Counted from the first letter of the stretch, positions 27,072 through 37,042 are shown. The stretch is DNA of 64,000 nucleotides from Calothrix sp. PCC 7103 (GCF_000331305.1 NZ_KB217478.1:6908317-6972316), one strand, 5' to 3'. Numbers and translations are program-made. The notes: a model not told the origin generated them from the sequence alone.

Positions 27072-28259
27072 TTATTTTGGATAGACAGGCAGTATTAAAT
27101 GGAACCATGCTCCACCAATAGGAGATTCATCAACCCAAATTTGACCGTAATGCGCGCGGATAATGCGTTGGCATAAACATAAACCAATGCCATATCCATC
27201 TATATCTTCGTCACGCTCTAAGCGAAAACGATTTTCAAAAATGCGCTCGCGGTTTTCTTCGGGGATACCTCGACCTGAGTCACCGATGCTAAACTGCACT
27301 TTTTGGGTAGTACGATGAAGTCCAGAAATCATTAACTTGCCGTTTTCGGGAGTGTATTTTATGGCGTTATCAAGAAGATTAATCAAAACTTGGCGAATGC
27401 GGTCAGGGTCAGCGTAAATAGCAGGCAAATCTTTAGGAATGTCTTTTTGGACTACCAGTGATTTCTTGGTAATACGGTCACGCAATTCATCAAAAACTTC
27501 TTGAAATAATTTCGCAAGTTCCATCCTTTGAGGCTGAATGCGAAAATCGCTATTATTACCCCGACCAACCTGCAATAAGTCGGTAATCATGCGGTCGATA
27601 GTTTTAACCTGAGTTCGTGCCTGTTTGAATAAATTTGCCGTTAAACTCGGTTTTAAACGCTCGAAGGCGCCGCGTTCGACGTTGTAGTTCGATTGTAAAG
27701 TCTCAATAGCAATAGAAGCTGCTGTTAAAGGGTTACGAAGGTCATGCGCGAGCATCCCAATAACCCGGTCTTTGAACATAAGCTGCTCAGTAAGTTTCTC
27801 TTTTTCCTGTTTGAGACGAAAAATCTCATCAGAAAGCTGAATTAACTCTGTTGATAAAGCCAATGAACGAATTGAGGATTTTGAGGATGTAGAATGACCA
27901 TTTTCGACTTCTTGCTGCAGATCCAACTCGTTCGAGCTACTGTAATTGTTTACAGAAGCTAACCAACGAGGCCACCAAGTTTTTAATTCGTGAATAATGT
28001 TACTGCCAGCAAGAGTCTGGTTTGGTTCCGGGTGAACTTTAACCAGCGCTGGTGTCGCAACCAGTTTGTAATGTTCTGCCAAATATGGTTTTTGTCCGAC
28101 ATCAACAACCTGTAGTTCAAACTTATATTCAGCCTGTAGTTTGTCTAGATATGACTTTACCAACTGAACTTCTTGTTGAGACTTTGGACGGTCATCAACA
28201 AAAAGGAACAGTTGGAGTGGAACCTCTGAATAAACCGGCTGGTTCGCTTCTGCTTGCAT
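27072..28259 (-). CDS. sasA: Circadian clock sensor histidine kinase SasA
   Basis: SasA reads the KaiC clock state and passes phosphate to RpaA. The N-terminal thioredoxin-like KaiB-type domain ([38 protein letters not shown]) occupies about 100 residues. After a linker come the H-box ([15 protein letters not shown]), N-box ([10 protein letters not shown]) and G-boxes ([25 protein letters not shown]). The ORF extends upstream to ATG 28355, but ATG 28259 gives about 395 residues, close to the usual SasA length, and places the KaiB-like domain near the N-terminus. kaiABC genes are not in the window. Confidence 0.93.
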   Translation of the reverse strand: MQAEANQPVYSEVPLQLFLFVDDRPKSQQEVQLVKSYLDKLQAEYKFELQVVDVGQKPYLAEHYKLVATPALVKVHPEPNQTLAGSNIIHELKTWWPRWLASVNNYSSSNELDLQQEVENGHSTSSKSSIRSLALSTELIQLSDEIFRLKQEKEKLTEQLMFKDRVIGMLAHDLRNPLTAASIAIETLQSNYNVERGAFERLKPSLTANLFKQARTQVKTIDRMITDLLQVGRGNNSDFRIQPQRMELAKLFQEVFDELRDRITKKSLVVQKDIPKDLPAIYADPDRIRQVLINLLDNAIKYTPENGKLMISGLHRTTQKVQFSIGDSGRGIPEENRERIFENRFRLERDEDIDGYGIGLCLCQRIIRAHYGQIWVDESPIGGAWFHLILPVYPK

Positions 28260-28450
28260 GTAATCGAGTTTTAGCACTGGTAACAAACCGACGACGCAAT
28301 TGTGAAAGTCAGTTAACCAGCGGTGAATATCCCGTTGGACTGTACTTTGATGCAATGAACAGACAGTTGTCGCTCTTTCTGCTGCTTGCTGTTTACAAAT
28401 TTAATATCTATTTTAGATTTTTCATACTACTATCCAATCACAAATTTTAG

Positions 28451-29911
28451 ATGAGATATATTTTTTTGAGTATATTGGCGCCTTTATGGCTGCAAACTAT
28501 GTCATTCTCGGCGCTTGCGGAAGAACATAAACCACAATCAAAGATGATTCAAGCATATCAGTCAAGCACTATAGATACTTTTTATACAGCGACAAGTAAG
28601 CTAGTGCAGGATCAAATCAACTTAATTGCACGTATTGAAAACGCACTTTTAGTTAAAGACCCGAACCGAGTCCGTGCGGTACGTGGACAAATAATTGTGC
28701 AAGCCTCATCTATTGAAGGTTTTGTCAAACGACAAGACCATAACTATAAAAACATGTGCGGTTCCTCGCTAAACACCAAAGAAGCAAGAATTTTATGTCC
28801 ACTTTACGCATCAAGCCAAGATTTATTAAAACTTTCGCCTTTACTCGACCGTATTTTATCGCGACGAGGTGAGTCAGCTATGGTTCGCTCACTACCGTTA
28901 GTAAGTGGAGAACGTCAATCTGACCCAGTAATGCCAATGTCACCTATTTCACGTCCAGATTTGGGTCGAATCGCAACTCCTCACGCAACGCAAGAACCGA
29001 ATTTATTCAATTTGGCACCACAACTGGTTATCGGTAGTTCCACGAAGAAAATACTCGCAAATTATACACAACCAATACAAGGCGCCATTAAGATTCCCCA
29101 AGAAGCAACACAAGTGTTGGAAGCAGCACAAAAACACATCGAACAAGCACAATTAGAGTTTGGACAAGAAGCGAAATTTCATAATCCGAAACAGACGGCA
29201 ATTGCACTCGACCGTTTTGCTTATGACCTTGACCCGCAAGAAAGACAAACCTACTCTAAGTTTCTGGCATTACCTCAAACAGGTATTTTTCGCGTCCTAC
29301 CACATACAGTTTACCACCGTCCGTTAAACACGCTTCAAAATCGATTATCAAAAACTGTCATAGAACGATATCCTTTCCCATCTTTAGGAGAAAAAGACGG
29401 TTTTACTCCGAATTTCCCACTTTCTCTAGTTGGAGATAATTTTCATGTCTTAGCAAGTGGAGTTGATTACAGCTTAATGGCAAATTTAGGAAATATACCT
29501 ATTGAAAAACTAGACGTGACTCTCAAAAATGTAACTCCACTTGCCAAAGCTTTTCTTACTTATCAACCACCCAGGCAGTTAAATTTATTACAGCAGGAAC
29601 GGCGCCGATTAGCCACTAATAAACAAAATAATTCAGGTTTACTATCGAGCGTTCCAGCACAATTAAACAATACCTATTTAGTGCGCTCGTTTCAATTTCA
29701 ACTACCATCAGCTATAGTTAGTGGTCAAAAACTCACCCCACAAGAACGTTTAAGCATTGACGAATTACTCAAAATCTCTAGTAGCGACACAATTGTAGCG
29801 TTTCGTCCAGTTCGACAACGTTCTGATGGTAGTTATACTGTACTCTGGCGCGTCTTAAATAAATTCACAGCACCACAAATCGAAGATTTAGAAGCGTATT
29901 TGAAATATTAA
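28451..29911 (+). CDS. Conserved hypothetical exported protein
   Basis: The 486-residue protein begins with a signal peptide (MRYIFLSILAPLWLQTMSFS, cleavage near ALAEE). The mature part is mostly helical, with a possible four-Cys pair (MCGSS, LCPLY) in the first 125 residues, a Pro-rich linker, and a C-terminal domain with repeated beta strands. I know no function. It is divergent from sasA (gap about 190 bp). The stop is immediately followed by an AGAAACC element. Confidence 0.75.
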   Translation: MRYIFLSILAPLWLQTMSFSALAEEHKPQSKMIQAYQSSTIDTFYTATSKLVQDQINLIARIENALLVKDPNRVRAVRGQIIVQASSIEGFVKRQDHNYKNMCGSSLNTKEARILCPLYASSQDLLKLSPLLDRILSRRGESAMVRSLPLVSGERQSDPVMPMSPISRPDLGRIATPHATQEPNLFNLAPQLVIGSSTKKILANYTQPIQGAIKIPQEATQVLEAAQKHIEQAQLEFGQEAKFHNPKQTAIALDRFAYDLDPQERQTYSKFLALPQTGIFRVLPHTVYHRPLNTLQNRLSKTVIERYPFPSLGEKDGFTPNFPLSLVGDNFHVLASGVDYSLMANLGNIPIEKLDVTLKNVTPLAKAFLTYQPPRQLNLLQQERRRLATNKQNNSGLLSSVPAQLNNTYLVRSFQFQLPSAIVSGQKLTPQERLSIDELLKISSSDTIVAFRPVRQRSDGSYTVLWRVLNKFTAPQIEDLEAYLKY

Positions 29912-29978
29912 GAAACCGGGTTTACACGCAAAATTGTCATTTTACAAAATATCTTGATGAAGAAACCCTGTTTCTGGC
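29911..29978 (-). repeat. AGAAACC-family dispersed element, inverted orientation
   Basis: The ends read AAGAAACCGGGTTT and AAGAAACCCTGTTTCT. The internal part, read on the minus strand, matches the 14369-14435 element (CATCAAGATATTTTGTAA versus its ATCTTGTAATAAAA core). It abuts the stop of the preceding gene. Confidence 0.75.
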
Positions 29979-30029
29979 AATTGTAATGCGTTAGTGTAGG
30001 AAGGGGAATTACACTTATTATTTTGGTCT

Positions 30030-31433
30030 GTGCTTTACTGTAAACGTTTGGTTGTGTTATTGAGTTCGGCAGTTATATTAAGTTCTTTAACTGCGTGTGC
30101 AAATAGTCCTACTGCTAAAAACCTAGAAAAGTCTTTAGCTGCAGATTCGCGATTGCAAAACAATAGTAATATTTTTGGCACCAACCAAACACCAAGAGCA
30201 ACACCACAACAGCAACCAACAGTTCAGCTACCAGAAGATTTTCCTGCGGATATTCCAATATATCCAAATGCCCAACTACAATCCGTTACACCAGGCACCG
30301 AGGGTCAATCTGTGGCACAATGGCAAAGTATTGACCCAAGTAATTTCATCACAAGCTTTTACCGTAGTCAATTTGGCACGAATAATTGGCAAATAGTCCA
30401 GCAACCCAACGACGATACAGGAACATTTGAAGCTCGACGCAATAATCTATTAGTAAGAGTTACAATTCAGCCAAAGTCAGTTACAAGCGCAACACCAAAT
30501 CAATCTCAAACATTAACAGAGTTACGGATTGATTATTCTCCCAACGGTACAGCTTTTGCATCTCCTATTCCATCAACAGATACAACCGCAACTCCCAACC
30601 CAACTACTACACCAAATACTGAAGTCGCTACTAATACTCCTCAACCAGGAAGTCCAGATTTTATTGGCCCAGTCTTACCAAATAGTAACACGGCGCCTGC
30701 ACCAAGAACTACACCAACAACAACACCCGCTACTACACAAACAGCGCAACAGTTCAGCGATATAAACAAAGCTCCCCAACAATTACAGCGTTATATACAA
30801 GACTTAGGAACACTGGGAGTTTTAACAACTTCCACAAACCAAGCAAAAGTAAATACCAACACTAATTTGTTTGAACCGAGTAAAGCTATTACTCGACGTG
30901 AATACGCACGCTGGTTAATTGCTGCCAACAATGCCATGTATGCTAGTAACCCAGCAAAACAAATTCGTACAGTTTCAGAAACCGCACAACCCGCATTTAC
31001 TGACGTACCCAAAACCAATCCTGATTTTGCCTATATTCAAGGACTCGCAGAAGCAGGTATAATACCCAGTACATTATCGGGTGATTCTACAGAAGTATTA
31101 TTTCGACCAGATGCACCATTAACACGCGAACAATTACTTCTATGGAAACTACCACTAGATACACGTTCCGCATTACCAACAGCAAACTTAGAAGCTGTCA
31201 AACAAACATGGGGTTTCCAAGACGCAGGTAAAATAGACTCTAGAGCATTGCGAGCAGTACTAGCTGACTATCAAAATGGTGAACAATCAAATATCAGACG
31301 TGTATTTGGATTTACCACACTCTTTCAACCCAAACGAACTGTAACACGTGCCGAAGCAGCCGCAGCCTTATGGTATTTTGGCACACAAGGTGACGGTATC
31401 TCAGCAGCAGACATCCTCAAAGGCAAAACCTAA
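30030..31433 (+). CDS. S-layer homology (SLH) domain lipoprotein
   Basis: The 467-residue protein starts with GTG and a lipoprotein signal (LLSSAVILSSLTACANS, lipobox LTAC). A middle domain of about 90 residues (FPADIPIYPNAQLQSVTP) is followed by a Pro/Thr-rich linker, then an SLH region with DINKAPQQLQRYIQDLGTLG, FEPSKAITRREYARWL and FRPDAPLTREQLLLW. SLH modules bind cell-wall polymers, so it is probably held at the envelope. It lies upstream of the cytochrome b561-like gene on the same strand. Confidence 0.88.
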   Translation: MLYCKRLVVLLSSAVILSSLTACANSPTAKNLEKSLAADSRLQNNSNIFGTNQTPRATPQQQPTVQLPEDFPADIPIYPNAQLQSVTPGTEGQSVAQWQSIDPSNFITSFYRSQFGTNNWQIVQQPNDDTGTFEARRNNLLVRVTIQPKSVTSATPNQSQTLTELRIDYSPNGTAFASPIPSTDTTATPNPTTTPNTEVATNTPQPGSPDFIGPVLPNSNTAPAPRTTPTTTPATTQTAQQFSDINKAPQQLQRYIQDLGTLGVLTTSTNQAKVNTNTNLFEPSKAITRREYARWLIAANNAMYASNPAKQIRTVSETAQPAFTDVPKTNPDFAYIQGLAEAGIIPSTLSGDSTEVLFRPDAPLTREQLLLWKLPLDTRSALPTANLEAVKQTWGFQDAGKIDSRALRAVLADYQNGEQSNIRRVFGFTTLFQPKRTVTRAEAAAALWYFGTQGDGISAADILKGKT

Positions 31434-31453
31434 CAAATTTGTTATATTTACTT

Positions 31454-32056
31454 ATGCCTCAAACCAAACCTTATCAACCACTACTACTACGACTTCTACA
31501 CAGTATAAACGCCATACTAATAATCGGCGCCCTAATTACCGGGTTTTTGGTATACGATAGCTGGGATGGTAGGTTTGGAAGCTTAGGAATAACAAAAACG
31601 AACCGCGAGTTAATAGATATTCACGGTACATTTGGATTTTTTATCTCATTTGTAGCGCTGCCAATATTTTTGATTTATTGTTGGAACGCAGGAAGACAAC
31701 GTTTAATTCAAGCTTCCACACTCAAGCAGTTAGGTAACGTCGGAACACCAGCATGGTGGTACGCACTGCAACGAGTAACTAATACTTTAGTATTGTTAGC
31801 AGCATTATTGTCAGTCATATCAGGTAAATTTCAAGACGAAAACTGGCTACCGCAAGGTGAATTAAATCACATCGCTTATTATATTCATTTAATCGCTTGG
31901 GTCGTAATAGTAATAGCGCTGTTAATGCATTTATTGATGAGTGCCAAAGTTGGAGGTTTCCCCCTATTAGTCTCAATGCTCGACACAACATATCGTCCAG
32001 ATGATAGTCCGCGTTTATGGCGCCAAAAAATTGTCAATTGGTTTCAGAAAAAATGA
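31454..32056 (+). CDS. Cytochrome b561/b6-like membrane protein
   Basis: The protein of about 200 residues has four membrane spans with His residues in LLHSINA, DIHGTFG, YYIHLIAW and LLMHLLMS, a di-haem b-type cytochrome pattern. ATG at 31454 (MPQTKPYQPLLLRLL) is preferred over a TTG at 31439. It probably moves electrons across the membrane between quinol and a partner that cannot be inferred. The stop overlaps the next gene start as ATGA, showing coupling. Confidence 0.87.
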   Translation: MPQTKPYQPLLLRLLHSINAILIIGALITGFLVYDSWDGRFGSLGITKTNRELIDIHGTFGFFISFVALPIFLIYCWNAGRQRLIQASTLKQLGNVGTPAWWYALQRVTNTLVLLAALLSVISGKFQDENWLPQGELNHIAYYIHLIAWVVIVIALLMHLLMSAKVGGFPLLVSMLDTTYRPDDSPRLWRQKIVNWFQKK

Positions 32057-32469
32057 CACATGCAAACTGTCTATGGCTAGGTATTGGTTGTCAAAGTGGA
32101 ACGGAGTGTGAATTTATCGCAGCAGCAATAAAACATGTGTTCCAACAAAATAATCTACTTGAAGGCGCCATTAAAGGAGTTGCCACTATAAATAGTAAAG
32201 CAAACGAAACCGGTTTAATCGAATATTGCTCTGTGCGTAATTTACCCTTAGTCTTTTTTACTACCGAACAGCTACAAAATATAAACGTACCAAATCCATC
32301 AAAAATTGTTGCCAGTAAAGTTAAAACACCAAGCATAGCTGAAGCTGCCGCCATGATTGCCGCATCAGTTGATACATTATATGTACCTAAACAAATTATT
32401 CGTTCAGTCCAAAATTTAAAAGGCGCCGTTACATTAGCAGTAGCTTACTCAACTACTCTTAAAACATAG
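32053..32469 (+). CDS. CobE/CbiG C-terminal-type cobalamin biosynthesis protein
   Basis: The 138-residue protein (start ATG 32053, overlapping the upstream TGA) has the small-domain pattern seen in CobE and the C-terminal part of CbiG: LWLGIGCQSGTE at the N-terminus, TINSKANETGLIEY, LVFFTTEQL and SIAEAAAMIAAS. Its role would be in the ring-contraction part of cobalamin synthesis. It overlaps the next, convergent gene by 25 bp. The related gene cbiT is 30 kb away. Confidence 0.85.
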   Translation: MTHANCLWLGIGCQSGTECEFIAAAIKHVFQQNNLLEGAIKGVATINSKANETGLIEYCSVRNLPLVFFTTEQLQNINVPNPSKIVASKVKTPSIAEAAAMIAASVDTLYVPKQIIRSVQNLKGAVTLAVAYSTTLKT

Positions 32470-32813
32470 CTAATAATACTTGAAACGATAGACAGTACAA
32501 TTGAACCTAAAAAAGCGGGTATAAAGCCGTTAATAGTAAAATAATTAGCAGGAGTTAGCGCACTTGCTAACCAAAGGGCTAAAGCATTTAAAACAAATGT
32601 AAATAAGCCAAAAGTTATTAAAGTAACTGGAAACGCGAGAATACCTAAAATTGGACGGATAAAAGCATTTACTAAACCAACAACAACGGTTGCAACAAGA
32701 GCAGCAGCAAAATTTTCAACAATAAAACTATTCGCAATAAAATTATTGACAATATGAGCAGTGATAATTAGCGCAACGGCAGTACCAAGCCAAGTTAATA
32801 AAAAGTGCTTCAT
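32445..32813 (-). CDS. Phage holin family (holin 4 / DUF-type) small membrane protein
   Basis: The 122-residue protein has four membrane spans with VVVGLVNAFIRPILGILAFP, FGLFTFVLNALALWL and a Thr/Asn-containing loop. This is the four-span holin-IV superfamily, common in bacterial chromosomes without phage, and here it is probably a housekeeping membrane protein. It ends 25 bp inside the convergent CobE-like gene. Confidence 0.88.
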   Translation of the reverse strand: MKHFLLTWLGTAVALIITAHIVNNFIANSFIVENFAAALVATVVVGLVNAFIRPILGILAFPVTLITFGLFTFVLNALALWLASALTPANYFTINGFIPAFLGSIVLSIVSSIISYVLRVVE

Positions 32814-32925
32814 ATTTTTTTCTAGATAAAATTACCAGAATATCTAATTTTTTCTCATAATCTCATCATTTAGGGTTTGAGAACAATGATGAACGATTAA
32901 GAAAGGGTAAAATAACCTCGTCATT

Positions 32926-32997
32926 GTCATGCTGAACGTAGTGAAGCATCTAGTATATATAGTCGTACTTTAGATTCTTCGCTGCGCTCAGAATGAC
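32926..32997. repeat. Inverted repeat, GTCATGCTGAAC family
   Basis: GTCATGCTGAACGTAGTGAA at 32926-32945 is the near complement of the stretch ending CGCTCAGAATGAC at 32985-32997, with AGCATCTA and TAGATTCT at the inner edges. It is a dispersed MITE-like hairpin of a type widespread in bacteria. A fragment is at about 10246-10290. Confidence 0.8.
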
Positions 32998-33035
32998 AGT
33001 TAAGGCAACTAATGACAGTTGGTATCAAAAGTATA

Positions 33036-34172
33036 TTAAGATTGAGAGCGGTTGGTACGGCGCCGAGTTAACACTTCCCAGGTTTCACCACCAGCGACAC
33101 CATCAGCTTCCATACCAAAGCGTTTTTGTAATGCTCTGACTGCTGCTTCGGTATCGGCGCCAAAATCGCCATCAGGGTTATTTTTAAGATATCCTAGTCG
33201 CTGTAATCTTGTTTGTAAGTCGTAAACTTCTTCACCACGCATTCCTAAACGCAAAATAGGAAATCCGGCTGCTGTATATTGAATACCAGACTTTTGTAAA
33301 TTTGAGTCGGTTTGACGAGTGCGGTATGTTGAGCTATTACTTGTTGTGCTGCGGGCAGTACGATTATTTGTATTTCTTGTTGATGTTGTAGTAGTCGCAT
33401 TGCGTCCACGATTAGCTGTACTCGTATTATTGGTATTATTTCTATTTCTATTTGTATTAGTACGAGTTGATGTTGTATTAGTCGTATTGCGTCCCCGGTT
33501 GTTTGTACTGTTATTAGTACTATTTACATTGGTCGTGCGGGTGGTTTGTCGCGAACTATTATTATTGCTGTTGCGAGTTGTAGATGTGGTTCGTACCGTT
33601 TCTTCCTGTCCGTTGCCTGTATTTATTCTTGTTGTTGTAGTGGTTCTAGATTCTTGGTTGGATATTACTACTGGTTTGGGTAAATTAGCAGCGGTTTGAT
33701 TTGGTTTGGGAAAATTACTGTTTGTTGTGGTTGCTGGTGAGGATGTTTCGTCTGAGTTGGCAGCGACTGTTTGCCCACCTGGGAATAGTTGTTGCCAAGT
33801 TGCTGTGTCTACTACACCATCTGGCGCCAAACCTACTGATTGTTTAAACTGGGATACTGCTGCTGCTGTTGTTTGACCGTATGTTCCATCGACGGTGCCG
33901 TTATAATAGCCCATAATTTTTAAAGCAGCTTGTAGTTCACTTACTGTATCTCCTTGACTACCAACTTTGAGAGTTGGACGGTTTATGGTGCCTACGGTGA
34001 TAACTTGAGCTATTTGCTGTTCTACTGTAACAGAGGCTACAGATGGAGTGCTAAATAATAAGGGTACTCCGGAACATAATAGCAAGCCTAAAAGGTTTTT
34101 CCGGTTGAATAAGTTAAATAGGATGACCGATACCAGGTGAGTGATTATACTTGTTTTGTTTCTAGCTGACAT
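33036..34172 (-). CDS. Peptidoglycan-binding domain protein with two domains and a Thr/Asn-rich linker
   Basis: The 378-residue protein has an export signal (MSARNKTSIITHLVSVILF ... GLLLCSGVPLLFSTPSVA) and two PG-binding-1 domains: one near residues 65-130 (TLKVGSQGDTVSELQAALKI, TATWQQLFPG) and one at the C-terminus (LRLGMRGEEVYDLQTRLQRL, EVLTRRRT). About 150 residues between them are nearly all Thr, Asn, Arg and Ser. Such linkers span the cell wall. The tract reads as an ORF on the opposite strand too, which is an artefact. Confidence 0.9.
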   Translation of the reverse strand: MSARNKTSIITHLVSVILFNLFNRKNLLGLLLCSGVPLLFSTPSVASVTVEQQIAQVITVGTINRPTLKVGSQGDTVSELQAALKIMGYYNGTVDGTYGQTTAAAVSQFKQSVGLAPDGVVDTATWQQLFPGGQTVAANSDETSSPATTTNSNFPKPNQTAANLPKPVVISNQESRTTTTTRINTGNGQEETVRTTSTTRNSNNNSSRQTTRTTNVNSTNNSTNNRGRNTTNTTSTRTNTNRNRNNTNNTSTANRGRNATTTTSTRNTNNRTARSTTSNSSTYRTRQTDSNLQKSGIQYTAAGFPILRLGMRGEEVYDLQTRLQRLGYLKNNPDGDFGADTEAAVRALQKRFGMEADGVAGGETWEVLTRRRTNRSQS

Positions 34173-34215
34173 TGGAATTTGCCCCCGGTGTCTCTATACT
34201 AATAGTACAATTATT

Positions 34216-34270
34216 TAGTAGAGACGTGATTAATCCCTGCGGGAAATCCTTCGGTTTACACGTCTCTACA
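34216..34270. repeat. GAGACG-family dispersed inverted repeat
   Basis: Arms TAGTAGAGACGTG and CACGTCTCTACA flank a centre with CCCTGCGGG. It overlaps the end of the M16 gene, and is the same family as 12156-12185, 55428-55480 and 56739-56790. Confidence 0.85.
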
Positions 34271-35543
34271 AATTATTTAAAGCATTGTCAATCGCTTCTT
34301 TTTGACCTACTAGTGATACATAAGGTTCCCGTAAATAATTACACGCTGCTGCCATAGCGCTTTCGGATGTGACTGCTGTAATTAAGTTGTGAAAGTTGCT
34401 GTCAAACTCAACACCAAGTCCCAATATTTCATACCAACCGTATATTTGAGCAAGTTGAGCGTTTGTTTGTTTACCAAGTGCATACTGTCCCAAAATTTTA
34501 TTTTTCGCAGCTTGAAGTGCTGTTTCTTCTAGTGGTTGGGTTGTGAGTAAATATACTTCGCGTTGCAGTTCGGTCAGTGCTATTTTGGTATTTTCTGGCG
34601 CCGTTCCCATGTAGACTACAAATGCTGCGGTAAATAACCGAGTTGGGTATAGTGCTGATACTTCGTAAGCTAAACCGCGTTTTTCGCGTAATTCAACAAA
34701 TAATCGACTCGATAGTCCGTTACCTAAGTATGACGATAATAGTTTTAGCGCTGCATAATCTGATGAATGTACTGATGGCGCCAAATAACCCAGCATTAAA
34801 ATAGATTGCTGCGTGTTTTGGTGTTTAAGCACTTGTTGTGGAGCAAGCTTGACTTCGGGTAATTTTGTCGGAATTATTTGAAGAGTATCGTTCTTCCAGT
34901 CACCAAAAATTTCTTCAATTAGTGCAACTGCGTTGTCTAAAGTAATACGTCCAGCAATACTAATAACTATATTATCTGGACGAAAATAAGTTTTGTGAAA
35001 CTCAACTAAATCAGCACGAGTTAAACTACTCATTGTCGCTTCATCGCCTAATGCTGACATTGCATATGGATGTTTTTGATACATCGCTATACGTAACTGC
35101 TCGAATGCAATGCTAAAAGGTTGCTCCTTTTGTGAGCGAATATCTTGAAGTGCTAGTCTTCGCTCTAGTTCAACTTCGAGTTCTGGAAAAGTTGGAAATC
35201 GTAATATTCTTCCTGCTAGCGCTAATATTTCGGCAAAATCTGCCGTTACTGTTTTTAGCGATACTAAAAAATAATCGGTTGTACTATCTGCACTCAAAGA
35301 TGCTCCTACAGATTCGACTGCTTCAGCAATTTCCATGCTCGAAAGTCCATCACATCCTTTCGTCATTACTGCTGATAATAAATGCGACAAACCCGCTTTT
35401 TCTGGTTGCTCACAAAAACTTCCTGCACGAATAAACACACGTGCAGCGATAATATCGGCTACTGGATTTTCTGTAACTAAAACTACAATACCATTACTTA
35501 ATACTGTACGATGGACATGAGATTTTTGTGGCGAAATTGTCAT
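34266..35543 (-). CDS. M16 peptidase family protein, non-catalytic subunit
   Basis: The 425-residue protein has the M16 fold (SNGIVVLVTENPVADIIAAR, RGLAYEVSALYPTRLF) but the zinc motif HxxEH is replaced by SHLLSAVM, so it should be inactive. The Arg/Tyr substrate-binding pair in LREKRGLAYEVSA is present. It follows the active M16 gene by 4 bp. The pair matches heterodimeric M16B peptidases (like mitochondrial processing peptidase), in which one subunit cuts and one holds the substrate. Confidence 0.9.
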   Translation of the reverse strand: MTISPQKSHVHRTVLSNGIVVLVTENPVADIIAARVFIRAGSFCEQPEKAGLSHLLSAVMTKGCDGLSSMEIAEAVESVGASLSADSTTDYFLVSLKTVTADFAEILALAGRILRFPTFPELEVELERRLALQDIRSQKEQPFSIAFEQLRIAMYQKHPYAMSALGDEATMSSLTRADLVEFHKTYFRPDNIVISIAGRITLDNAVALIEEIFGDWKNDTLQIIPTKLPEVKLAPQQVLKHQNTQQSILMLGYLAPSVHSSDYAALKLLSSYLGNGLSSRLFVELREKRGLAYEVSALYPTRLFTAAFVVYMGTAPENTKIALTELQREVYLLTTQPLEETALQAAKNKILGQYALGKQTNAQLAQIYGWYEILGLGVEFDSNFHNLITAVTSESAMAAACNYLREPYVSLVGQKEAIDNALNNL

Positions 35544-35547
35544 TTGA

Positions 35548-36819
35548 TTAAATCGTTGATGGTTTAAGCGTAGTTACCGCGTATTGATTGGGCGAAAGAT
35601 ATAAGAGCGCTAATTTTTGTAGTTCTTGAGTGTTAAATGATAAAATTTGGTCAGGATAAGTTATTGCTAACTCGACATCAGTAATTGTGTTGTAATAACC
35701 GTAAAGTCCTGCGAGTTGATTTGGTGTTTCGGTTGAAAAGGCAAAATCGTTACATAGTAATCTTTGAGCGCGTCTCAATTCTTGTTCACTAATACCATTT
35801 GTAATGATATCTTGCAAATGCATTTTAATTGCGGTTTCGACTCGTTCTAAAAATTCTGGCTCTAAAACTGCACTAATTGTAAATAAACTTGATTCTTTTT
35901 GCAGCGAAAAATTGCAACATATATAACGAACTAATTGCTGTTCTTCACGTAAATCTCTTACTAACCGTGATGTTCTACCAGATGCTAACAAGACTGATAA
36001 TAAGTCTAATCCACATGCTGTTGTTAGGTCATATACTCCTGGCCCAATCCATGCCATCATTAGACGTGCATTTTCTAAACGTGGTAAGTTAATTTCTTGG
36101 CGCCTAATTCCTGCTATAAATGGTTCAACAAGTGTTTCTCTTTGAGTTAAATTAAAATTATTATCATTAGCAGATAGAGGCTGAAAACTGTCTGATTTAA
36201 AAGTGTTTTTAACTAATTCTAAAGCAAGTGCAACAGGAATTCCACCGACGATTACCACGGTCATGTTTTCTGGTCGATAATAAGTGCGGTGAAACGAGCG
36301 TATATCAGAGCTAGAATGCTGCTCAATATCGGTTTCGTTACCTAAAATAGAACGTCCGTAGGGGTGTTGTTGGTAAATACTCTGGACTAAATGCTGATAC
36401 CCTACCCAATCTGGGTCATCATTATAAGACCGAATCTCTTCTAATACAACATCACGTTCTCGCTCTAGTTCGTCGTCGGGAATTGCCGCATTTAACAGCA
36501 TTTCTGCTAGCTGTGGAAAAGAGGAGTGTAAATATGAGTTGGTAGAGGTAATCGAATAATGTGCGTAGTCGTAACTTGTCGCTGCATTACTGACACCACC
36601 TTGGTTTTCTATATTATAGTCAAATACTCCAGCAGGTAATTTTGCTGTACCTTTGAATATCATATGCTCTAGAAAATGTGCCATTCCGAACCCGGAAGTT
36701 GGTTCTGATATACTACCTGCACTAACCCAAACATCTGCCACAACTACGGGTGTCGTGGGTATTTCTTGATGTATCAAAGTTAAGCCGCTGTCCAGTTTGA
36801 ATATTGAGGCTGGAAACAC
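35548..36819 (-). CDS. M16 zinc peptidase, catalytic subunit
   Basis: The 423-residue protein has the inverted zinc motif HFLEH (residues 48-52) and a downstream Glu in ERERDVVLEEIRSYNDD. It lacks a clean version of the Arg/Tyr pair seen in its partner (here LREEQQLVRYICCN). It is upstream of and almost adjacent to the inactive subunit on the same strand, so the two are cotranscribed and probably form a heterodimer. The peptide substrate is unknown. Confidence 0.92.
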   Translation of the reverse strand: MFPASIFKLDSGLTLIHQEIPTTPVVVADVWVSAGSISEPTSGFGMAHFLEHMIFKGTAKLPAGVFDYNIENQGGVSNAATSYDYAHYSITSTNSYLHSSFPQLAEMLLNAAIPDDELERERDVVLEEIRSYNDDPDWVGYQHLVQSIYQQHPYGRSILGNETDIEQHSSSDIRSFHRTYYRPENMTVVIVGGIPVALALELVKNTFKSDSFQPLSANDNNFNLTQRETLVEPFIAGIRRQEINLPRLENARLMMAWIGPGVYDLTTACGLDLLSVLLASGRTSRLVRDLREEQQLVRYICCNFSLQKESSLFTISAVLEPEFLERVETAIKMHLQDIITNGISEQELRRAQRLLCNDFAFSTETPNQLAGLYGYYNTITDVELAITYPDQILSFNTQELQKLALLYLSPNQYAVTTLKPSTI

Positions 36820-36976
36820 TGTATTTATTGATGGTTGTAATATTTTTTGTAATTGTAATCACAATTTCTTACAATTCTACTGATTGTAGCTCTGAATGTG
36901 GCACCATTTAGATTCAATTTATACAAATTTATTTGAAAAAGCAAAAGGTATTATTTGTGATATAATAACCATCCTA

Positions 36977-37042
36977 TAAACCAGGTTTCTAATTTTATAT
37001 TTCGCGAAAAAACTTAATCTCTTAAAGAAACCCGGTTTCTTA
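36977..37042. repeat. Diverged AGAAACC-family element
   Basis: AAACCAGGTTTCT at 36977-36992 and AAGAAACCCGGTTTCTT at 37025-37041 flank a A+T-rich centre. The same family as 14369-14435 and 46122-46189, but the centre differs. Confidence 0.6.

Noticed and set aside
28260-28355. Longer SasA N-terminus to ATG 28355
   Set aside because: It adds 32 residues not expected before the KaiB-like domain; ATG 28259 gives the usual family length. The longer start cannot be wholly excluded.
32445-32813. Prophage region suggested by the holin-family gene
   Set aside because: No other phage gene lies nearby; the family is common in bacterial chromosomes.
33350-33660. Possible CRISPR-like or tandem repeat array
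   Set aside because: The repeats are degenerate codon repeats for Thr and Asn in a coding gene, with no spacer structure.
33319-33699. Plus-strand 126-codon ORF rich in Val, Leu and Arg
   Set aside because: It is the opposite-strand reading of the Thr/Asn/Arg-rich linker of the peptidoglycan-binding protein, a low-complexity artefact.
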